64,000 nt of DNA. Source: Calocera cornea HHB12733 (Eukaryota > Basidiomycota > Dacrymycetes > Dacrymycetales > Dacrymycetaceae). Shown one piece after another: positions 58,290 through 64,000 of this stretch (positions are counted from its first letter, which is position 1; each line of letters opens with the position of its first letter). The DNA lies in NCBI GenBank assembly GCA_001632435.1, contig KV423972.1, positions 62,001-126,000 of the forward strand, given 5' to 3'. The notes beneath the pieces were generated by a model. It did no database searches. It was not told the DNA's origin and saw only the letters and a program-made list of their open reading frames with translations. The translations under genes and the position numbers were made by a program.

Positions 58290-58355
58290 CCGGCGTTCGA
58301 CGTAAAATGAAAAGGCTGACGTTCTTGCTCCAGGGTGGATAACCCATTCGTACCG

Positions 58356-60525
58356 ATGCCCCCCAATCCTGGAATGGCTGGCGATCCGTCTCTCGCAGCC
58401 ATCGCTTCAAATTGGATTTTCAAGTTCAACAGTGCAAGAAGAGCTCGGGAACCTGCATCGGCAATGGCGGAGCTGTTCAGTCCGGATCCTTGGTGGAGAG
58501 ATCATCTGGCGCTCACATGGGATCTGCGTACATTCCATGGCCTCTCAGATATCTTGGGATTCCTAGCCGGAACGCTCTCGAGAGCGGGCACAGGTCCAAT
58601 CACCCTGGCGCCGCACTCGGGCCAGCTGGTCCAGATGGGGGGTCAGATTTCTTTCATATACGCCAGCTTCACATTCGTCACCAAGTTTGCGACATGCTCT
58701 GGTGGCGTGAAGCTACTTCAGGGGCAGGATGGACACTGGCGCGCGTGGAACGTGTACACGAGGATAGAAGAGCTGAAGGGGTGTGCGCAGGACCTTCAAC
58801 GTCTTAATATACGGGACTCGCAGGTCGACGATGATTTCGACGTGGTCATTCTCGGGGGCGGACAATGTGGTCTTCAGCTGGCGGCTGCATCAAGGGCGAT
58901 CGGGATGCGGGTCTTGATCGTAGAGCAGAACGCAAGGCTGGGAGACCAATGGCGACGGCATTATGACCCGCTACGGCTGCATCTGCCGAAGCAACACTGT
59001 GAGGCACCAGCAGTCTGATGACAAGAAACACTGACGTCCATTCAGCCCAGTTTCTTTACAGGTCATTTCCTCCTTCGACGCCTCTGTATCCTTCGAAGGA
59101 CGATATCGCCATGTTTCTGGAGCAGTACTCGCAGACGTGCCATCTGAACGTGCTCTATTCGTCTCGGGTGCAAAATGCGACATTCGACGATAGCAGCAAT
59201 ACTTGGGTGCTCGACGTTCTGCAGTCAGGTGGATCGAGCAGACTAGTCAGATCCAGCCATGTGGTGCTTGCAACCGGTATCCTCGGAGCCTTGCCAGTGA
59301 TGCCCAATCTATCTGGAAAGGTGCATGTGCAGAGCCAGCGGTACATGATGCTCGTCGCTGACTGATAGGCTGTAGTCGGTGTATAGAGGAGCCAGTCTTC
59401 ATTCCGTGGAGTACAAGAATGGCGCCCATTGGAGAGGGAAGCGAGCCATCGTCGTCGGCGCAGGTACATCCGGACATGACATTGCCGAGGATTTGCATCG
59501 TCATGGCGCCCACGTGCTGATGGTTCAACGCAGTCCGACGGCTGTAGTGTCCAAGCACCTAGCGTCGATATACTTCGCGCGTATGCACATCATTGTTCGT
59601 ACATAGGCTTGCCTGACAACTGATCTTGCGCAGAACATTACCAGGAGGGCATATCACCTGACACGGTAGATCGAGCACTTGAGTCAACACCGGTTTTACT
59701 GAATCGCGAACTGGCCGCCGCCGCCGCAAGTTACATGCAGCAAATGGACGCCCCGCTGCGAGCGGGCCTAGGCAGAGCAGGTTTCCTTTTCAGGCACCCC
59801 GATCCTGCAGAAATGCTATACGAACGATTTGGTGCGATTGCTCGTTGCCGATGTTGAGTTATGAGGGCTAACTCGTGAAAGGCGGATATTATGTCGACAC
59901 TGGTGAGCCATTTGATGCAGCGTGATTCGATACATTGGCTGATGGCAGGACAGGCTGCTCCGAGCTGTAGGCCGCATCATCGGTAGAACAGGTATGTTGG
60001 AGGCTGACATAGTAGCAGGATCATCGAAGGAAAGATCAATATCAAAGCCGGGATTCCTCTCACGTCGTTTACACAACGTGGGCTTCGTTTCGCCGACGGC
60101 TCGGAGGTATTCGCCGACCTGATCGTCTTCGCGACTGGGTGAGCGTCGTGTTCCGCTAACGAGCATATGGGCTGAGCGATGGAAAGCTTCGAGACAAGCG
60201 GTATGCGCGCGCTGGCAGGACAACTCGTCGGAGCTGGAATAGGTGACACACTGAGGGAGCCGTGGGGTCTGGACGAAGAGGGCGAAGTCAAGGCGGTTTG
60301 GCGCAGTAGCGGGCGTAAGCATGCATCCCTGCAATGAGTTTCGACTGCTGATAGCTCGTAGATCCACACTTGTGGTATCATGGTGGAGACTTCAAAGCTG
60401 CGAGATATTGTGCATTCGAGAGCTTCTCTGGTGTATGGTATATTGATTTTGTGGTAGATTCAAAACTGGTTGCGCTGCAGATTCTTGCAACGAAGCTCGG
60501 CATCCTGGACCGATATCAGAGCTGA
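58356..60525 (+). CDS. Flavin-containing monooxygenase with NTF2-like N-terminus, copy 2
   Basis: Ten exons: 58356-58998, 59046-59320, 59376-59580, 59634-59831, 59882-59902, 59954-59966, 60019-60138, 60187-60314, 60362-60409, 60458-60525; 1719 nt, 572 aa. Order as in copy 1: NTF2/SnoaL-like N-terminus ([19 protein letters not shown]), FAD site ILGGGQCGLQ, PPSTPLYPSKDDIAMFLEQY, FMO fingerprint YRGASLHSVEY, NADPH site VVGAGTSGHDIAED, ATG-S-F motif, and the tail YYSKLVALQILATKLGILDR. Exons 5 and 6 are only 21 and 13 nt. The final 48-nt intron is open in frame and might be retained. The reaction class is NADPH-dependent oxygenation of a small molecule; the substrate is unknown. It is convergent with CAX4, stops 78 nt apart. 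Confidence 0.88.
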
Positions 60526-60603
60526 CCATTCCTCACGAATTGTTTTCCTTGCCGTGCAACTGTATACCTACCCAGTTTCATAACCGAAGAAGCAGAGATA
60601 TCA

Positions 60604-61467
60604 CTAGATCTTCTTGTCCTTCCTCTTCCTGTCCCATTCAATCTTCCACACTCCCCACTCGGCATCTGTTCCGCCATCGGACCACACGGCCCAGCTGTCT
60701 CGTATCCGGAACCGCGAGGCAACATCGGATTGGAGGAACCACGTTCGCCATGTACCGAAGAATGAAGATGGATAGAATACTGGCAGGTATTCAACGAGGA
60801 TGTACCAGATCGCGCCGATCGCGACTCCGATCCCGGCACCTGCCGTTACTTGGAAGACGGTATGGTATGTGAGATGATATCTACCCAAGCATTAATACGT
60901 TCGCCCGAAAGCACCAAAAAGAACGAACCTTGAATAGCAAACAGCTGCGCTCCAAATCGGTACACCGACATACAGAATTATCTTCCTGGTCTTTGAGAGG
61001 GGATCTTGAAGACGTCCCATCGGCGTCTCCCGGAACCATAGATGCAGTACGAGGAACGCGACAAAGTAGCCCATAAACTGGCTGTGAGACGAGGGAAATC
61101 CATAGCCGGTACCGACGTAGTCTGTCGTCATATGCGAGCCTGCGTGGATGGAACTTGAAGCCTGAAACGTACCCATGGGCCGCTCCCGCTTGAACATACG
61201 CTTCAGGATCCAGTTCACGCCTTCACAGCCGAGCTGTCCGGCGAACATAGTAGATATAAGCAGCTCCCGTCGCAGCAGAACCACGATCGTATACATCGAC
61301 ACCAGAATCATGGGGCTGAGCGTGAGAAGGGCGAGTAGTCGCCCGACAGGGTCGTTTGGGTCATCTGCGACCGGTTAGCCTTAGGCAGGATCCCAATGGC
61401 CAGGCTTACAAAGAACATGCGTCAAGCTGAGCGACTCTAAATGAACTTGCTGCTGGTAGACGCTCAT
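60604..61467 (-). CDS. CAX4: Dolichyldiphosphatase (Cax4/Cwh8-like)
   Basis: Four exons on the minus strand: 61467-61410, 61364-61173, 61121-60929, 60880-60604; 720 nt, 239 aa. It begins MSVYQQQVHLESLSLTHVLY, followed by DPNDPVGRLLALLTLSPM, typical of the family. Phosphatase motifs: K-X6-RP as KRMFKRERP, GYGFPSSHSQFM, and SRYHLTYHTVFQV, where Gln replaces the Asp of ordinary PAP2 enzymes, as is characteristic of dolichyldiphosphatases. Four to five membrane segments. The enzyme recycles dolichyl diphosphate released by N-glycosylation on the lumenal side of the ER. The 51-nt intron 61122-61172 has no stop and would insert 17 residues between the first two active-site motifs if retained. Confidence 0.9.
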
Positions 61468-61908
61468 CGTCGAGCAGATATTCGAAGCCCAGAGTCAAAC
61501 GGCTTCTGGGAAGGAGAAGAGAGGAGACATCACTGGTGCCCTGACCGCTCTAACGTGTGACGTAACGTGGAAGCGCGTCCCTAATTCGGACTCCGACGCG
61601 CGACGCGTTCCGTACATCCGACGACGACTACTCTCTCTGGTCTGACCATCTGGCTTCGCGTCTTTGCTTGATATCTTCGACATCATTCTGATCGTTACTA
61701 AAGCTGATATGCCTGGAAGCACACGACTGTTCACGGGAACTGGTACTCTCTCATGGCACTGAGGCAACTCGTGAGCTGAAGTGAAGGCAGCGTGCTTCAC
61801 GATGTCTGTGCCTGCGCATGCCGTGCTTTGCTGGCGTAAAGGTCGTTCTAGGTTAACTCAAAGCACGCTTTACCGTCCATCTAGAATTGTCTGGCGGCAA
61901 CATCGGTG
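61468..61908. other. Intergenic region
   Basis: About 440 nt between the CAX4 start and the hypothetical gene on the opposite strand. It contains TGACGTAA (61558-61565), a CRE/ATF-like octamer 91 nt upstream of CAX4. Confidence 0.4.
61558..61565. promoter_or_regulatory. CRE/ATF-like octamer
   Basis: TGACGTAA in the promoter of CAX4. bZIP factors of the ATF/CREB and Hac1 type bind similar sites; a link to the unfolded-protein response would suit an ER glycosylation enzyme but is only inference. Confidence 0.25.
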
Positions 61909-62867
61909 ATGATCGACAAGCGGATTACATCTTTTGCGGGAGGCTTAATGATCCATCACTGGCTCGGTAAGGAACGACTGTCGAATGGCTTGACTCAACT
62001 AAAGGCTGCATATATGCGCTCGAACAGGCTTGATTCGACATCTCCCAAAGTATGTGTTTGGATTATCAGCTGGGGATTTCTCTCAATTCGATTAGGCAAT
62101 ATATCACTGGAAATGGATCGAAGACGCTATGGCGATGGGCGGTCCTACGCCCTCGTTAGCCAAATATGTTTTGCACGGTCAGTCAGAGGCACTGCAAGAG
62201 TACCCGCCAGACGAGGCATCATGGCTGATAGTGATCAGCCCGTGGGATCCGTCGGCCCTCCTTTCTTGTCTTTCCTCCGTCCATCTTGCAGAGCAAGTCC
62301 GAGCAAGTGGGGTTGCCAGTCTCTGCCGAGACGCTCGATGGAGGGGCCAAGCCCGCCACTGCTCCTGGCGACACTGCGTCCGACCCCGAGATCGAACACG
62401 ATCTACATAACACCAACGATAATCATCAGACATCCACTGACACTCAAGTGTCTAGGGATGGAGGCGATAAGGAGGATGTTATAACGGAGGACGAGAATTC
62501 TAGAGCTCTGGAGGTATCAGACCTCGCTCAGGAGGAGGTCGCCGTCCCGCTCGATACCGTATACATCCCGCGCCAGTTAGCTGTTACATTGGAGCCCGTA
62601 TCCTCGAAGCAACCGGCAATGTATCTTCCAAACCTGCCGTCAAATACAGGCTTGGCTGAACTGATCACGTATGTCATTTCAATCACTTGTCTTAGCTGTG
62701 GTATGCTGATATCCGGTCTTAGGGCACCAGCGTTATCGAAGACTTCCATCACAAGCCTTCTCGAAAGCGAAACGTCCAGGACGACGGGCGTGAAGTTAAT
62801 CAGGTTCGCCATTGGAGCAGAGCACGAGGGAAGACGTTTCAATGCACAACGGCGTCGCTGCGTCTGA
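61909..62867 (+). CDS. Hypothetical protein, exon structure uncertain
   Basis: I do not recognise the family. Exons that join in phase are 61909-62049, 62096-62230 and 62292-62867 (the last read through to the stop). The first two give a segment RSNRLDSTSPK-AIYHWKWIEDAMA followed by GGPTPSLAKYVLHG; the Trp-containing helix is faintly like the end of a BRCT domain. Exon 3 is acidic and Ser/Thr-rich (DPEIEHDLHNTNDNHQTSTD), as in disordered linkers. A GTATGT donor near 62669 suggests another intron there, in which case the C-terminus would differ. A start upstream is also possible. The 61-nt second intron has a good pyrimidine tract. Confidence 0.4.
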
Positions 62868-63080
62868 CTACATTGCCTTGTAATGCACGTGCTTAACGCA
62901 AAATGAATTTAGATGCAATAGATTGGAGCCTTCATCGACCCAGTTCCAAAGGTCCTGGCATTGTCAAACTCAGTACATGTTAAGGGTTAACAGTGCCATC
63001 TTGATTAAGAAAGTCGATTGCTGTCGCTAGGCACTAAGCGGATGTCATTCAGAAGGTCTCTTCATACACATATTCAAGAA

Positions 63081-64000
63081 TCATACACGGAGGATTTGTT
63101 CTACGAATGTCGTTCCTGCTGCTTCTATGAGCACCATCGTTTCTTCTAGATCCACAGCAACATCGGTGTCGCCCATCAGCTCGAGGCTCTCTAACGGCAT
63201 CGGTTTGTTGTACTGGTCACCCTTGAAAAGACCAGTATAGCGTGGCCACAGTGGTTTGATAGTGTGGCGAGGCCATGCTGCGCAGTTCTTGACCCGAAAG
63301 ACTCGCAAGCGTGGAAGGGGGAAGTCCAAAACATGATGTTCTGCTAGTACCGTTCCTTTGATGGGTGATCCTAAGAAGTCGACAAAGCGTGCGACTTCAC
63401 GCGTTCCCTCGATCGTGAAGGACTCCACTGGTACATGATTAAGGGCAGAGAGCGTTGCGAGGAGGCGCAGGCTAAACATGGTAATATCCCACGCAGAGCC
63501 ATGCATCAAGGAAGGCTTGTAGACAATATTTTTCGGCGTGGAATCGTGCAAATATTCGTGCAATAGAGACACGCGTTGTAACGCAGGCGTCCCGATCCCC
63601 CTGCTGAACCATACAGACAAATTCCGCACGGGGTTGTCAGCTCCTGCAAGTGCTCTAGCCTTTTGTCTGGGTCATGAGCGCCCCGATGGCCGAGGCGATC
63701 GGAGATTTGACAGTTCGGCATACGCAGCCTCTCCAAGAGAGGGGCCGATGCAAGGAGTCGCCATGCTGCATCATAATTGTCAACCGTCATCGATCCAAGT
63801 TCCAGAGATGTAAGAGCCATGAGTCTCGAAGACGGAGGAAAGTTCACCGAAACGTGGGACGACGCAGACCCAAGGTCGATTTTGAGATTGCGCACTCGGT
63901 CTAGATGTGGTTCCATTACCTGGAGTGCCAATGAGGCGTCGAAGTCGATTGTCGGAAACAGGTCGACAGATATGAGACTGTTTTTGGAGCGGGTGAGCCA
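63081..64000 (-). CDS. F-box/LRR-like protein, 5' end outside window
   Basis: On the minus strand the frame enters from the right edge: 64000-63724 joined to 63643-63081 across an 80-nt phase-1 intron. The visible protein starts inside a typical basidiomycete F-box-family body (LTRSKNSLISVDLFP, then HLDRVRNLKIDLG, LTSLELGSM, LLASAPLLERLRADN, ALQRVSLLHEYL) and continues with irregular leucine-rich repeats to ...EETMVLIEAAGTTFVEQILRV. The F-box itself would lie to the right of the window. This large family expands rapidly in Agaricomycetes, and its members probably pick substrates for SCF ubiquitin ligases. An alternative reading without the intron would need a frameshift. Confidence 0.65.

Larger units (their letters stand above)
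56334..58355. other. Two-kilobase intergenic stretch with a foldback element
   Basis: It contains the promoter of the lipid phosphatase (left), the foldback element (56675-57202) and the promoter of FMO copy 2 with a TATAAAT box (58283-58289). Between 57210 and 58280 I see nothing coding; open frames there are short and lack family signal. Confidence 0.45.

Noticed and set aside
60410..60457. Coding read-through at the end of FMO copy 2
   Set aside because: Splicing this 48-nt segment gives the canonical FMO tail YYSKLVALQI, matching the intron position in copy 1; read-through is kept only as a possible isoform.
63506..63724. Frameshift in the right-edge F-box/LRR-like gene
   Set aside because: An 80-nt intron (63644-63723) with GTATGC donor and TTGCAG acceptor restores the frame, so no mutation is needed.
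1..64000. tRNA, rRNA or CRISPR loci
   Set aside because: No tRNA B-box in proper context, no rRNA-like stretch and no regularly spaced repeats were seen by eye on either strand.

Overview
The window looks like nuclear DNA of a filamentous or dimorphic basidiomycete (Agaricomycotina is my best guess). It is GC-rich, nearly every gene is cut by many short introns (mostly 45-65 nt, GT...AG, with CTRAC-like branch sites), intergenic gaps are short, and the gene content is fungal (DASH subunit Hsk3, Shr3 chaperone, Vps10, Rho3, Prm10, Zn2Cys6 regulator, HAK potassium transporter). No tRNA, rRNA, CRISPR array or bacterial-type operon was seen. The gene models below were built by joining exons by hand, using splice sites, reading phase and family motifs. 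For each complete model I checked that the summed exon length is a multiple of three.

Layout, left to right: N-terminal part of a coiled-coil protein, possibly a RhoGAP (1-440, minus, cut by the edge); Zn2Cys6 transcription factor (2399-5296, +); SHR3-like amino-acid-permease chaperone (5619-6351, +); an apparently intact Mutator-like transposon with a perfect 9-bp target duplication (6470-8565); SET-domain methyltransferase (8632-10350, +); flavin monooxygenase copy 1 (10419-12718, minus); an orphan ORF (12794-13315); NOP8-like ribosome-assembly factor (13533-15380, minus); unknown fungal protein (15608-16619, +); VPS10 sorting receptor (17067-21950, +); secreted GPI-type protein (22997-23886, +); HAK potassium transporter (26505-29467, +); a broken relative of the orphan ORF (about 30084-30427); Fe-S L-serine dehydratase (30719-33213, minus); F-box protein (34230-36088, minus); nitronate monooxygenase 1 (36603-37696, +); RHO3 (38176-39138, +); HSK3 (39461-39751, minus); nitronate monooxygenase 2 (40070-41164, minus); SmB (41832-42612, +); clathrin heavy chain (43178-48685, +); a 238-bp MITE-like element; PRM10-like transporter (49491-51888, +); CID-domain RNA-processing factor (52204-55066, +); lipid phosphate phosphatase (55150-56333, minus); a foldback element of about 0.5 kb; flavin monooxygenase copy 2 (58356-60525, +); dolichyldiphosphatase CAX4 (60604-61467, minus); hypothetical gene (61909-62867, +); F-box/LRR-like gene cut by the right edge (63081-64000, minus).

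Most genes are housekeeping: membrane traffic (VPS10, clathrin, RHO3, SHR3), RNA biology (SmB, NOP8, CID protein), chromosome segregation (HSK3) and glycosylation or lipid metabolism (CAX4, lipid phosphatase). The accessory signal lies in two duplicated enzyme families (two FMOs and two nitronate monooxygenases), a duplicated orphan family, and three unrelated inverted-repeat mobile elements. One of these, the Mutator-like transposon, has inserted just upstream of the SET gene start codon. I found no clear new multi-gene system. The best leads are the intact transposon, the FMO plus nitronate-monooxygenase neighbourhood (possible nitrogen-oxidation chemistry), the orphan family, and several stop-free introns whose length is a multiple of three and which could give alternative proteins.
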